Below are positions 26,343-35,382 of a stretch of DNA of 64,000 nucleotides, one piece after another (position 1 is the first letter of the stretch; each line of letters begins with the position of its first letter). The notes beneath the pieces are model-generated. The model was not told the DNA's origin and made no database searches. It worked only from the letters and a program-made list of their open reading frames with translations. The DNA is from Jeotgalibacillus proteolyticus (GTDB taxonomy: Bacteria > Bacillota > Bacilli > Bacillales > Jeotgalibacillaceae). The translations under genes and the position numbers were made by a program. Location of the stretch: assembly GCF_002926065.1 (NCBI RefSeq), contig NZ_PREZ01000007.1, forward strand, positions 171,016-235,015. Reading direction: 5' to 3'.

Positions 26343-26403
26343 TTATTTTTTCAAAAAAAATATTTCCACCTATTCATTTTAATCATTTTACTTTAATCTC
26401 TAT

Positions 26404-26426
26404 ATACAATAATCTGTATTTTGTAT
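26404..26426. promoter_or_regulatory. Second YhfZ operator candidate
   Basis: ATACAAT-N9-TTTGTAT matches the site at 25046-25068 in both arms apart from one base, with identical 9-nt spacing. It lies about 70 bp upstream of the HAD gene and about 300 bp upstream of yhfZ. Confidence 0.5.
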
Positions 26427-26494
26427 AGTATGTTTACACATTCAGATTATTTTGCGTTTTAATCCATACGATAATAATGTTGAGGAGGATCTCG

Positions 26495-27247
26495 ATGTAT
26501 AGAATTGTTTTTCTTGATATTGATGGAACTATATTAAATTCTCAAGAACAGCTTGATGAGCAGCTAATTGAAACCGTACGGAAAATCAAACAAAAGGGTG
26601 TGCACGTAGCGTTGGCAACGGGACGGTCTTTAGACGGGGCTATCCCGTATGGAGAAAAGTTAGGAACTTCTACCTATGTCACTTATAACGGGGGATACGT
26701 TCTTTCAGAAGGCAGTGTAATCCACGATGTCAAAATCCCATCCAGCCTGGCACATAATCTTTGTAAAAAGACACATGAATTGAACGGAGTCTTTATTCAT
26801 TTTTCAGATCGCACTTCACGTTCCAACCATCCACTTCGCGGAATAGAATACCTGCTTCCTGAAGCGGTGGAATCGAATATCATCGATACAAAGCAAGAAG
26901 CCCATCGACTGGCTCTTTATATTCAGGCTGAGCACCGTGCTGCTCTTCAAGAAATGATTACTGGGGCTGCTGATTTTGATGAAGGAGACCGATTGGAAGT
27001 ATTTCCAGCAGGCTCAAAATGGACAGGTATCTTACCGCTAATCAATCAGCTTGGAATTACGCAAAACGAAGTCGTAACAATTGGTAATGGCACAAATGAT
27101 ATCGAAATGCTGGAAGCTGCCGGTTTAGGAGTTGCTATGAATAATGCTCCGGAATCTGTAAAAAAAAGCGCAGATTGGGTGACTGAGGATAATGACCACC
27201 AGGGAGTGATGCTTGCTTTAAGAAAAATATTTAATTTACATCCATGA
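26495..27247 (+). CDS. HAD-superfamily (Cof-type) sugar phosphatase
   Basis: The 250-residue protein is a HAD phosphatase of the Cof/IIB type. Motif I is LDIDGTILN, motif II is ATGRS, the conserved Lys is in GSKWTG and motif IV is GNGTNDIEMLEAAG. It probably removes phosphate from a sugar phosphate or flavin-type metabolite in the cytosol. The ATG at 26495 has GAGGAGG 6 nt upstream; an ATG at 26477 precedes that site and is rejected. It is divergent from yhfZ and shares with it a cre and a candidate operator, so it may be part of the yhf regulon. Confidence 0.88.
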   Translation: MYRIVFLDIDGTILNSQEQLDEQLIETVRKIKQKGVHVALATGRSLDGAIPYGEKLGTSTYVTYNGGYVLSEGSVIHDVKIPSSLAHNLCKKTHELNGVFIHFSDRTSRSNHPLRGIEYLLPEAVESNIIDTKQEAHRLALYIQAEHRAALQEMITGAADFDEGDRLEVFPAGSKWTGILPLINQLGITQNEVVTIGNGTNDIEMLEAAGLGVAMNNAPESVKKSADWVTEDNDHQGVMLALRKIFNLHP

Positions 27248-27599
27248 TGCCGGTATTTCGAACTTTATTCTTGTGGAGGTTTGGGCTTTTGGCAGCCCAA
27301 ATCCATACATATCCAAAAACTGCTATTCAAAACAAAAAAACTCTAACTACATCGCCTCTTTGAGTTAAATTTAAGGTAATAAGAGCTTCCCATATCCGGT
27401 TCTCAGATAATTATCTTTCATCCGCATTAATATCTCATGATACTCTGTACTTTTTTAATGGTGTTTCACTCCAAAAATTTTCAGAATCTGTTCGTATCTC
27501 TGCTTGCTGCCCACCATGGCCCTCAACTGTTCATGAGCTTAGTCCCCTATTTGTGTTCAGAACATAGTTGTTTTCGTTCGCTTACGGAAGATGGATTGA
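27248..27599. other. Intergenic gap after the HAD gene
   Basis: A short inverted repeat, TTTGGGC/GCCCAAA (about 27285-27302), may end HAD transcription, but no T run follows. A minus-strand peptide-like frame (HEQLRAMVGSKQRYEQ, ending at 27455) reads as if coding but is only about 27 codons; it may be a gene relic. Nothing else was supported. Confidence 0.35.
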
Positions 27600-28679
27600 T
27601 CAGTTTTTGATATCTTTTAATGGTTGGAGCTTAAGGTCATAATCTACTTTTACCTCCATCTGTTCCCATTTGTCTGACCATTCTTTTTCCTCAAGAGGTT
27701 TTGAGAAAGGTCTCAAGGTATGATTTCTGAAATGCAAAGGGTCAACTTTATTCTCTTGAAGCTTTTTTAAAAAATCGGCAGTCTGTTTTTCCAAATACGA
27801 TTCAATTTCCAACTCGAATCGTGAAAGCTCATCCCGGGTGAGCGAATCATGTTCCCGAGCAATTTCATCAAGCCGACCGTCCAATTGGACGGTGAGCATC
27901 AGTTCAGAATAGGCCTTATTGATATCCAATTGGATATCTGCTTTCACATGGCCCAGAACAAAAGATAGATCACGGAGCGTAAAATACTTTAAAAAATGAT
28001 CATTGCTGAGAAGCTGATAGATTTGCTCTTCTAGGTTGTTCGTAGTTTCGATCAATTTGTCATTTTTAAAAATGCCAGTACCTAGATATTGGAAATTTTC
28101 ATTGTTCGCTTCAAAAACAGGTAATACGGGAGAATGGGATGGTGAATGAAGAGCTTTCATAAATTCATGCAAATTTACTACAGTCATCTTACCTTGATTA
28201 TCGTAATGTTTGAACATCCGATAGAGATAATAATCCAGGTCTTGTTGTACGCCAAGCTGACTGTTGATGTACTCATCAAAATCCCCTTTTACAATGACCA
28301 GATAGATACGTTTAGAAATATCAGGATCTGTCAAAATTGTATCAATCAATGGACTGATTCCCTCTGTTGCAATTTCCTCACTGATTAATAGCATTCGGAG
28401 CTGTCCTAATTTTAATTCTCTATAATACTTTAAATTAAAACCCTTAACACCTTCTTTTAACAGGTCAACTTGAACAGTCAAAAGACGTTTCTTTTCTTTT
28501 ACAAGAGGAGGTATCAGAGTGCTCATTCTGTATTTCTCCTCATCCCCTTTCTGAACCGACCAAAAAGTTACTGGTGCAATTTCTTCAACCAGATTTTTTT
28601 CTACAATAGGCGAACAACCAAATAAAACGATTATATTAACAAAAATAATGAAAATTATTTTTGCATGTTTATGATTCAT
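27600..28679 (-). CDS. Spore germination lipoprotein, Ger(x)C family
   Basis: The 359-residue protein is the C subunit of a GerA-type nutrient germinant receptor, located on the outer face of the spore inner membrane. It starts with a lipoprotein signal (KIIFIIFVNIIVLFGCSP) whose lipobox Cys is near residue 23. The body has the Ger(x)C pattern: VDLLKEGVKGFNLKYYRELK, LVIVKGDFDEYIN and PVLPVFEANNENFQYLGTGIF. The ATG at 28679 is 2 bp beyond the gerB stop; the 41 codons upstream lie inside gerB and are excluded. Order A-B-C on the minus strand is the usual ger operon order. Confidence 0.9.
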   Translation of the reverse strand: MNHKHAKIIFIIFVNIIVLFGCSPIVEKNLVEEIAPVTFWSVQKGDEEKYRMSTLIPPLVKEKKRLLTVQVDLLKEGVKGFNLKYYRELKLGQLRMLLISEEIATEGISPLIDTILTDPDISKRIYLVIVKGDFDEYINSQLGVQQDLDYYLYRMFKHYDNQGKMTVVNLHEFMKALHSPSHSPVLPVFEANNENFQYLGTGIFKNDKLIETTNNLEEQIYQLLSNDHFLKYFTLRDLSFVLGHVKADIQLDINKAYSELMLTVQLDGRLDEIAREHDSLTRDELSRFELEIESYLEKQTADFLKKLQENKVDPLHFRNHTLRPFSKPLEEKEWSDKWEQMEVKVDYDLKLQPLKDIKN

Positions 28680-28681
28680 AT

Positions 28682-29797
28682 CTAGACACGGCCCTTTCGC
28701 TTTAAAGAAGTGAACAGAAATAACGGTATTAATATGTAAGTAAGTGCACCTGCCCAAATTTCCAGCTCTAACAAAATATTTTGATTCGTTGCCTCTTTCC
28801 AAAACAATTCATTATTAATGAATAAACAAATGAATACAATACTACAGCAAAAGGCGAACCCTGATTTAGTCGTTTGCTCTTTTGATTTCTTCAGAGTGAT
28901 TCGACTCGCACCATAAAAAAGTAATATGAAGATTGATATGGCAAATACAAAGTTAATTAAATAAAAGGAAATTAAAATCATATCAATTCGTTCAAATACT
29001 GGAGATTCCATGTAACGCATCACTTCCATCATTGGAAATCTGATTTCTTTGAGATAATGTGGACCGAAAAAGAACAAAGATGCGATAAAAAGAAACAAAT
29101 ATTCAAAAATGGTGAATGCGTTTCCAATTGTCATGTATTTAAGGATTTTTTTTCTCGTATTAAACCAGGGTGCAAGTAAAACCAAATATTCAGGTCCAGA
29201 TAAGGCTGAAAAAATAAATAGAACACCTTTCCATGATTCTATCGTCCAATCAAATGGTACTAATGGAAAAAGATCATGTATAGTATTAGAAGGTTGAAAG
29301 AGAAAGTTGACTAATAACAAAACCATCCACGCTGTACTTAAAAAAGCAATGACGACGAATCGTATTGTAGGAGCCATCCCCAGTGAACCAACATACCAGC
29401 AAATAAGCAAAATGAATAAAATCATCCAATTCGTATTCAGGGAGGGAAAGATGAAATGTTGTGTTATTTCTACATATCCGAGCGTTATTACTGTTATTTT
29501 TAATAATATTAACCCCAATCCGATGAAAGCTAATACCCGTACGGACCGCTCACCAAGAAGTTCTGCAAATCCTTCGTACCCTTTAGATGCATATATGGAA
29601 TTAAACCATTTCGATAACAGGAAAATACTCATTTGTGATAAAAATCCTACGAGGATGATCACCCAAATCATATAGGGATAGATAAGAAATACGGGCAAGA
29701 TGATCACAAAATATAGCATTTGTATTCTGTTCACCATCAATGTGACATAAATACTGTGTAACGAAGAGGTTTTATCAAATATTGAAAATCCACTCAA
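28682..29797 (-). CDS. Spore germination permease, GerB family
   Basis: The 371-residue integral membrane protein has about ten membrane segments and belongs to the APC-type GerB permeases, which form the germinant-binding B subunit. GPEYLVLLAPWFNTRKKILKY is recognisable. The start is TTG at 29797, supported by AGGAG 8 nt upstream and 4 bp after gerA; there is no better ATG. Translation is likely coupled to both neighbours. The nutrient recognised cannot be inferred. Confidence 0.9.
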   Translation of the reverse strand: MSGFSIFDKTSSLHSIYVTLMVNRIQMLYFVIILPVFLIYPYMIWVIILVGFLSQMSIFLLSKWFNSIYASKGYEGFAELLGERSVRVLAFIGLGLILLKITVITLGYVEITQHFIFPSLNTNWMILFILLICWYVGSLGMAPTIRFVVIAFLSTAWMVLLLVNFLFQPSNTIHDLFPLVPFDWTIESWKGVLFIFSALSGPEYLVLLAPWFNTRKKILKYMTIGNAFTIFEYLFLFIASLFFFGPHYLKEIRFPMMEVMRYMESPVFERIDMILISFYLINFVFAISIFILLFYGASRITLKKSKEQTTKSGFAFCCSIVFICLFINNELFWKEATNQNILLELEIWAGALTYILIPLFLFTSLKRKGRV

Positions 29798-29801
29798 GGT
29801 A

Positions 29802-31295
29802 TCATCTCCTTCTGCTATAACGCCATTTCTGCAATGGATGGAGAGCCTCTGGTCTAGTTTTCATCCAACGTAATGGTCCACGGATAAATAAGTCAAGCCA
29901 ATCTTTTCCATAAAAAGGAGCAACTGGTGCAAGGTATGGTTGTCTTAAGGAGGTGAGTGCATTCAAATGGACAAAAAGTAAAATGATACCCATGAAAATA
30001 CCCATTATTCCAAGAAAAGAAGCAAGGATCAATATTATAAACTGAATCAATGTGTTCGCTTTGGTAATCAAGTAATTTGGCACTAAAAATGAAGCGATAG
30101 CAGAAATACCAACAATAACGATCAACACCTGACTGGCAAACCCTGCTTCCACACTAGCTTGTCCAACAACGATACCACCGATGACCCCCAACATTTGACC
30201 AGATTTGGTAGGCATTCTTAGACTTGCTTCTTTTATGACTTCAAGTGTCAGCAGCATAAGAAGCGATTCCCAAAAGGGAGTTAGTGGCAATCGACTTCTC
30301 GTATCCACTAGGACGTATAGAATTTGCAGGGGAATCATCTGATAATGATGAGTCGTTAAAGCAACATAGATTGGAACCATCAGCAAGGAGAGCATGAAAC
30401 TTAAATACCTTAAGACCCTCAGGAAACTTGCCACAATCCAGCGATTAATATAATCCTCAGGTGATTGAAACAAATGGAAAAAGCTGATCGGGGCATTCAG
30501 GACGAAAGGGGTATTATCCACAAGAATGGTAACTTTACCAGCACCCAATGCGAAAGCACATACATCAGGACGGTCAGTCTGTTGAAACTGTGGAAACATA
30601 CTATGAGTATGATCCTCCATAAACGCTGCTAATTGGGAGGAATCAAGAATCTGGTCATAGTCGATATTCTCGATTTTTTCCCTGGCAATGGAAATAAAAT
30701 CAGGATTTGTTAACCCCTCAATATACATTAAAATAATCTTTGTTTCCGTTTGTGATCCTACCATAAATTTCTCTGATTTTAAGGATGTCAATGGGATTCT
30801 TCTACGGATCATTGTAATATTCTGTTCTATATTTTCAGTAAAACTGTCTTTGGCACCATAAAGAATTGTTTCTGTTTCAGAGGTTTCAATCGCACGTCCC
30901 GTTGTATTTTTAAGGTCGACAGCATGTAATTGATTTTCAATGGTATCAAAAAGAAGGACTCCTCCACGCATCAATTGCTTTTCAGCCTCTTTCAACGTTG
31001 AAATATCTATAATTTCTGATACAGAAATACAATCTGAAATCTTTTCTTTTGTGCAGCGCCGTAAAGGTTCAATTACAGCTTCATTTACCCTTGCCTGATC
31101 GATCAATGGTTCTACATATATCAATACAAATAATTTACTGTTTTGAGTTTGATGTTCGATTATTTTAGCGTCATCCATCTTTTCTATGCTTTTACGGAGA
31201 CCCTCTAGTGTGATAGGAGTATTTTTGGTTTTTGTTATACTATTTTCTATTTTATTTCCTATCCCTGTATTCTTCCTCTTTTTAAACATAACCAT
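29802..31295 (-). CDS. Spore germination receptor subunit, GerA family
   Basis: The 497-residue A subunit has a large soluble N-terminal half (about residues 1-270) and about five membrane segments in the second half (around LRYLSFMLSLLMVPIYVAL to FLGIMGIFMGIILLFVHLN). PDVCAFALGAGKVTILVDNTPFVLNAP and LPLTPFWESLLMLLTLEVIKEASLRMP are typical GerA blocks. The start may be 31295 (GAGG 4 nt away) or the ATG two codons later at 31289 (10 nt away); an upstream frame to 31385 is not supported. It heads an A-B-C operon and shows that the organism sporulates. Confidence 0.9.
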   Translation of the reverse strand: MVMFKKRKNTGIGNKIENSITKTKNTPITLEGLRKSIEKMDDAKIIEHQTQNSKLFVLIYVEPLIDQARVNEAVIEPLRRCTKEKISDCISVSEIIDISTLKEAEKQLMRGGVLLFDTIENQLHAVDLKNTTGRAIETSETETILYGAKDSFTENIEQNITMIRRRIPLTSLKSEKFMVGSQTETKIILMYIEGLTNPDFISIAREKIENIDYDQILDSSQLAAFMEDHTHSMFPQFQQTDRPDVCAFALGAGKVTILVDNTPFVLNAPISFFHLFQSPEDYINRWIVASFLRVLRYLSFMLSLLMVPIYVALTTHHYQMIPLQILYVLVDTRSRLPLTPFWESLLMLLTLEVIKEASLRMPTKSGQMLGVIGGIVVGQASVEAGFASQVLIVIVGISAIASFLVPNYLITKANTLIQFIILILASFLGIMGIFMGIILLFVHLNALTSLRQPYLAPVAPFYGKDWLDLFIRGPLRWMKTRPEALHPLQKWRYSRRR

Positions 31296-31403
31296 CAATC
31301 CTCTAATTAGATAGTGTATATACACCTTTAGTATTATGGTCAGATTCAGAGCAATTATACGGTTAGAAAATATAATTATATTCACTTCATAAATTAAGAT
31401 GTT

Positions 31404-31796
31404 TTAAGAATTATTAAAAAACACTCCCTTGGCTTTTGCGATCAATTGGTCCTTCTCATCATAAATTAAACAATCGGCGTGCGTAAGGTTTCTCCCTTCC
31501 TTTACTGCATGGGCATACGCAACTAAACACTCCCCTTTTGCTCCTTTTAAAAAGGATACATTAAGATCTACTGTCACTACTTTTTGTCTATTGTTTTCAT
31601 CTACCCCAACTGTATTGCACATCGCTACATCAGCGAGTGATGATATTATCCCCCCATGTACCACCCCAAAACTATTTATATATAGCTGTTTAATAGGTAA
31701 AACCACTCTAACGCTTTTGTCGTCAGTTCTTTCGTATTGAAAACCTAAGAATTCATCAAATGGTTGTTGTATAAACACGGTCCTCTCTCCAATCAT
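31404..31796 (-). CDS. PaaI-type hotdog thioesterase
   Basis: The 130-residue protein has the PaaI/YbgC hotdog fold signature VVHGGIISSLADVAM, with the catalytic acidic residue and the glycine pair, followed by VTVDLNVSFLKGAKGECLVAYAHAVKEGR. It should hydrolyse an acyl-CoA, possibly aromatic or short chain. It is a single gene between the ger operon and the YwnA-type regulator. No neighbouring CoA pathway points to a substrate. Confidence 0.85.
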   Translation of the reverse strand: MIGERTVFIQQPFDEFLGFQYERTDDKSVRVVLPIKQLYINSFGVVHGGIISSLADVAMCNTVGVDENNRQKVVTVDLNVSFLKGAKGECLVAYAHAVKEGRNLTHADCLIYDEKDQLIAKAKGVFFNNS

Positions 31797-32077
31797 TTAT
31801 GCTTTTATTTTCTTATACCCTTATTAAAATGAATTACTAACAACGGCAAAGGAACATGATCATGGTCAACTTAAAAATTTCGGTGGATACAAGGAATACT
31901 TAGATGGGTTTTGACCGTGGCTAATTGGCTTATTGATTGAAACTTAAAAACTCAGGGTTATATAATCTTAAATTTAAGAACACCCGCGGATTCAACTGTT
32001 CTTTCTGATCATTTGTGTTAATTGGTATGAACCAAAAATGTCCAGAGAAGTACTTTCTCCTTCTTCAAACTAATTCT

Positions 32078-32114
32078 TTGACTTTTATTATCCGTTGTAA
32101 CTATAATGATTACA
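32078..32114 (+). promoter_or_regulatory. Promoter and operator of the YwnA-type regulator
   Basis: TTGACT (32078-32083) and TATAAT (32102-32107) are 18 nt apart. The palindrome-like TTGTAAC-N7-ATTACA (32095-32114) covers the -10 and recurs at 32587-32606, consistent with repression. Confidence 0.6.
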
Positions 32115-32131
32115 TCGAGAGGATGACATAT

Positions 32132-32566
32132 ATGAAAAAATTTAGCAGCCGTTATTCCATTGCTGTACACATTTTATCGCTGATTGCATTAAGTCCAGCT
32201 TCATGTACTTCTGATTTCATTGCCGAAAGTGTTAATACGAATCCTGTTATTATTCGCCGTATTATCGGCATGTTGAAAAAAGCCGGGCTGGTCCATGTTC
32301 GTCCCGGTACAGGAGGTACCTATTTACAAAAGGGACTTGATGAGATTACTTTGCTTGATGTGTATAGAGCAGTTGAGGTTGCAGACAATGGAAATATTTT
32401 TAATTGTCATGAGGAAACCAATCCAAGATGTCCAGTAGGCGCAAATATTGAGTCTGTTTTTCGAACAAAGATGGTGCAGGCACAATCTGCCATGGAGCAA
32501 GAATTGGATCACGTCACACTCAAACAATTGGTGTCTGAACTTAAAGAGAAAAGCGGCTCTATTTAG
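32132..32566 (+). CDS. ywnA: Rrf2-family transcriptional regulator (YwnA-like)
   Basis: The 144-residue protein reads closely like B. subtilis YwnA. It has the winged helix with SIAVHILSLIALSP and the recognition segment NTNPVIIRRIIGMLKKAGLV, the wing RPGTGGTYL, then LLDVYRAVE. It lacks the three-cysteine Fe-S cluster of IscR/NsrR but has two cysteines in NCHEETNPRCPVG, a pattern shared with YwnA. It probably binds DNA as a dimer in response to a redox or electrophile signal. The ATG at 32132 has GAGAGG 9 nt upstream. It sits next to an NAD(P)-binding protein gene, with the same operator in front of both. Confidence 0.85.
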   Translation: MKKFSSRYSIAVHILSLIALSPASCTSDFIAESVNTNPVIIRRIIGMLKKAGLVHVRPGTGGTYLQKGLDEITLLDVYRAVEVADNGNIFNCHEETNPRCPVGANIESVFRTKMVQAQSAMEQELDHVTLKQLVSELKEKSGSI

Positions 32567-32586
32567 AGCTATTTTTTCCGTACTAG

Positions 32587-32606
32587 TTGTAACGATTTTG
32601 GTTACA
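32587..32606 (+). promoter_or_regulatory. Second copy of the YwnA-type operator
   Basis: TTGTAAC-N7-GTTACA matches 32095-32114 at all arm positions but one, with the same spacing. It lies 48 bp upstream of the NmrA-like gene. Confidence 0.55.
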
Positions 32607-32653
32607 CTAAGACCTCTTGAAATAATCTGCAAATAGAAGGGTAGGAAATTTAC

Positions 32654-33517
32654 ATGTCAATCGTTATTACTGGTGCAACAGGTCATTATGGAAACCGTGT
32701 TATTCAAGAACTATTAAAAACTATTCCTGCAAATGAGATTATCGCTAGCGTTCGCAATGTAGAAAAAGCGAATGCGCTTGCCGAACTGGGTGTAGAGGTT
32801 CGCCATGGCGATTACATGGACTATGAGTCGATGAAAACATCGTTTGAAGGTGCTTCAAAGGTTCTTTTTGTTTCAGGACCGGATTCGGATAATACTCTTC
32901 GTATTCGTCAACATGCAAATGTTGTCCAGGCTGCACGAGATGCTGGTGTAAAACACATTGTTTACACAGGTTACGCATTTGGTGAAACATCCCAAATTGA
33001 TCTTGCATATGTCCATATGGCAACAGAATATGCGATTCGTTCAACTGGCGTACCTTATACATTCTTGCGTAATTCACTTTATTCAGATGTATTCATTGAT
33101 GAAAGCTTAGTTGGATCAGTAGCAACCGGGGAATTAGTCACAAACACAGGTGATGGCAAGCTAAATGCCGTAAGCCGGGAAGATCTTGCATTAGCTGCTG
33201 CTGCTGTATTAACGGGAGAAGGACATGAAAATAAATCCTACAACCTTGTCAACCCATCACCTTGGTCTTTCGACGAGCTGGCTGAAGTTGTTTCCGAGGT
33301 TTCAGGTAAACAGGTTTCACATAAAAAGGTATCTTTTGATGAAATGAAAGATTATCTTGGCAATGTTGGATTACCTGCACCAGTAGCTGAATTAATTGCA
33401 GGTATTTACCATTCCATTGCAGCTGGGGAAACGAATAAAACTTCAACTGACTTAACAAGTCTTATCGGAGAACCCACACCATTGAAAAAATTGGTTCAAC
33501 AAGCATTGAAGGCATAA
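32654..33517 (+). CDS. NmrA-like NAD(P)-binding oxidoreductase (QorB/YtfG type)
   Basis: The 287-residue atypical SDR begins ITGATGHYGNRVIQELL, a nucleotide-binding GxxGxxG motif. VRHGDYMDYESM and VLFVSGPDSDN follow. The YTGYAFGE and TEYAIRSTGVPYTFLRNSLY segments match quinone reductase QorB and NmrA-type sensors; the usual YxxxK is absent, as expected for this subgroup. It may reduce a quinone with NADPH. AGGAAA precedes the ATG. The operator shared with the upstream regulator suggests induction by the same stress. Confidence 0.87.
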   Translation: MSIVITGATGHYGNRVIQELLKTIPANEIIASVRNVEKANALAELGVEVRHGDYMDYESMKTSFEGASKVLFVSGPDSDNTLRIRQHANVVQAARDAGVKHIVYTGYAFGETSQIDLAYVHMATEYAIRSTGVPYTFLRNSLYSDVFIDESLVGSVATGELVTNTGDGKLNAVSREDLALAAAAVLTGEGHENKSYNLVNPSPWSFDELAEVVSEVSGKQVSHKKVSFDEMKDYLGNVGLPAPVAELIAGIYHSIAAGETNKTSTDLTSLIGEPTPLKKLVQQALKA

Positions 33518-33598
33518 ATTAAAGAATAAATCAGGTCCTTTTCGGAAATAAACATTTTATTGTCAATTAAAGATACTGATCATACAGGAGGCTATTTC

Positions 33599-34315
33599 AT
33601 GTCATTACAAGGAAAACGCGTTGTTGTTGTCGGTGGTACTTCAGGGATCGGATTAGCTACTGCCAAAGCATTTTTAGAGGATTCTGCTCAAGTAGTAGTT
33701 GCAGGTCGTTCTTCTTCCAGACTCGATGAGGCAAAAAAATTGCTGGGTCAGGATGTAGAAGGATACGAGCTGGATTTTCGTAACGATGAGAGTGTAGCTA
33801 ACTTCTTTAAGAATGTAGGTAATTTTGATCACTTGGTAGTCACTGCAGGCGAAGGAACAATGGGACTATTTAAAGAGCTGCCCGTTGAAAAAGCAAAAGA
33901 AGCATTCGACAGTAAGTTTTGGGGCCAATACGCTACAGCTCTTGCCGCACTCCCTTACTTAAATGATGCGAGTTCCATCACGCTTACATCAGGTGTTTAT
34001 GGTCAACGTCCGCCTCAAGGAGCATCTACACTAGCAGCCATTAATTCTGCAGTTGATGGTTTAGTAAGAGGACTTGCTATTGAACTTTCACCAATGCGCG
34101 TAAATGTTGTATCACCTGGTATTGTAGATACACCAATATACGCCGGAATGCCAGAAGATCAACGCGAAGGCATGTTCAAAGGAATTGCTGAACAACTTCC
34201 TGTAAAACGCATTGCACAGCCTGAAGATATCGCGCAATCTTATGTTTACTTAGCAAAAAATGGATTTACAACCGGGTCTGTTGTTGACATTGATGGTGGT
34301 GCTCGATTAATTTAA
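33599..34315 (+). CDS. Short-chain dehydrogenase/reductase
   Basis: The 238-residue classical SDR has VVVGGTSGIGLATAKAFL at its start, LTSGVYGQRPPQGASTL near the Ser position and the C-terminal VVDIDGGARLI. The catalytic Tyr of YxxxK is not seen in its usual place (TLAAINSAVDGLVRGL stands where YSASKaA is expected), so the activity may be altered. The ATG at 33599 is preceded by AGGAGG. It lies 81 bp after the NmrA-like gene and before a terminator, so the two are probably an operon under the YwnA-type regulator. Confidence 0.85.
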   Translation: MSLQGKRVVVVGGTSGIGLATAKAFLEDSAQVVVAGRSSSRLDEAKKLLGQDVEGYELDFRNDESVANFFKNVGNFDHLVVTAGEGTMGLFKELPVEKAKEAFDSKFWGQYATALAALPYLNDASSITLTSGVYGQRPPQGASTLAAINSAVDGLVRGLAIELSPMRVNVVSPGIVDTPIYAGMPEDQREGMFKGIAEQLPVKRIAQPEDIAQSYVYLAKNGFTTGSVVDIDGGARLI

Positions 34316-34349
34316 TTTATATGATGAGGCTGGTACAAAACCATGATAA

Positions 34350-34395
34350 AAAAGGCTCCAATTTTCTGAAAAGATAATTGGAGCCTTTTTTCTGT
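34350..34395 (+). terminator. Terminator after the SDR gene
   Basis: AAAAGGCTCCAATT pairs with AATTGGAGCCTTTT, and the right arm runs into TTTTTT. Confidence 0.85.
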
Positions 34396-34522
34396 TTGTA
34401 CTTTTCCTTTAGACTTTTTTTAAAACAGCATGCGAAATCTTATTCTTCCTTGAGGATTTTATGATTTTTAAGTTTTAAACATTCCCTTTATGCCCATAAT
34501 GCTGAAGTGGAGGTGCGTAGAA

Positions 34523-35215
34523 TTGAGTCAATATTTATCAATAGCTGTCGAATTAACAGCTGGTTTAGTCATTTTATTTATCGTTACAAAAGCTCAAGGA
34601 AAAACTCAATTTTCACAGATTACACCGTTTGATTTTATATCTGCCTTGATCCTGGGTGAATTATTAGGAAACGCGGTATATGACAGGGAAGTGAATTTGT
34701 TTCATATTCTTTTTGCCGTTATCGTCTGGGGTGTCATCATTTATACTGTAGAATTATTAACACAAAAATTTGCAAAAGCGAGGAAATTCCTTGAAGGCGA
34801 ACCCAATATTGCCATCTTAAAAGGACATATAAAATATGAAGCGTTAAAAAAAGCGAAGCTGGATATTAATCAATTACAATGCCTGATCAGGCAGCAGGGC
34901 TATTTTTCTATTCAAGAAGTAGAGTACGCTATTATTGAAACAAATGGCCTTGTCAGTGTACTTCCGAAATCAGCTTTTGAGACTCCAAAAAAAGCTGACT
35001 TTAATATGTCATCAGAACAGCCGGAATTGCCAATTAATATCATCTTAGACGGTGAAGTTATTTATCATAACCTTGAAGAAAATGGAATAGAAGAAGAATG
35101 GCTCAAAAAACAATTATCCAAACAAAACATTTCCAGGTATAAAGATGTTCTTTTTGCTGAATGGGTCCCAAATAAATCACTCTATGTAATGGGATACGAG
35201 AAAGGTAAGCAATAG
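34523..35215 (+). CDS. DUF421 membrane protein (YetF-like)
   Basis: The 230-residue protein has three N-terminal membrane segments (LSIAVELTAGLVILFIVTKA, then two around residues 45-85) and a soluble C-terminal DUF421 domain (residues about 90-230). In the membrane part FDFISALILGELLGNAVYD is diagnostic. Relatives such as YetF sit in the cell membrane of bacilli and of spores; their function is unclear. I chose the TTG at 34523 because GGAGGTG lies 7 nt upstream; the ATG at 34490 lies before that site. Confidence 0.85.
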   Translation: MSQYLSIAVELTAGLVILFIVTKAQGKTQFSQITPFDFISALILGELLGNAVYDREVNLFHILFAVIVWGVIIYTVELLTQKFAKARKFLEGEPNIAILKGHIKYEALKKAKLDINQLQCLIRQQGYFSIQEVEYAIIETNGLVSVLPKSAFETPKKADFNMSSEQPELPINIILDGEVIYHNLEENGIEEEWLKKQLSKQNISRYKDVLFAEWVPNKSLYVMGYEKGKQ

Positions 35216-35284
35216 GTTTAAAAACTTATTCATGACCGCAACCTAATGGATCTTTCCATTGGGTTTTACGCGGTCTAAAAAACC

Positions 35285-35342
35285 AAACACACTAATAGCA
35301 GCACAAACCAAGACCATGGTTTGTGCTGCTATTAGTGTGTTT
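35285..35342. terminator. Very long perfect hairpin between convergent genes
   Basis: The arms at 35285-35310 and 35317-35342 are perfect inverted repeats of 26 bp with a 6-nt loop. They begin AAACACACTAATAGCAGCAC. No long T run follows. It probably ends both the YetF-like gene and the ASCH gene. Confidence 0.6.
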
Positions 35343-35382
35343 GTTTCCGTGTCAGAAACAACAATGGACTTTAACAAAGCCT

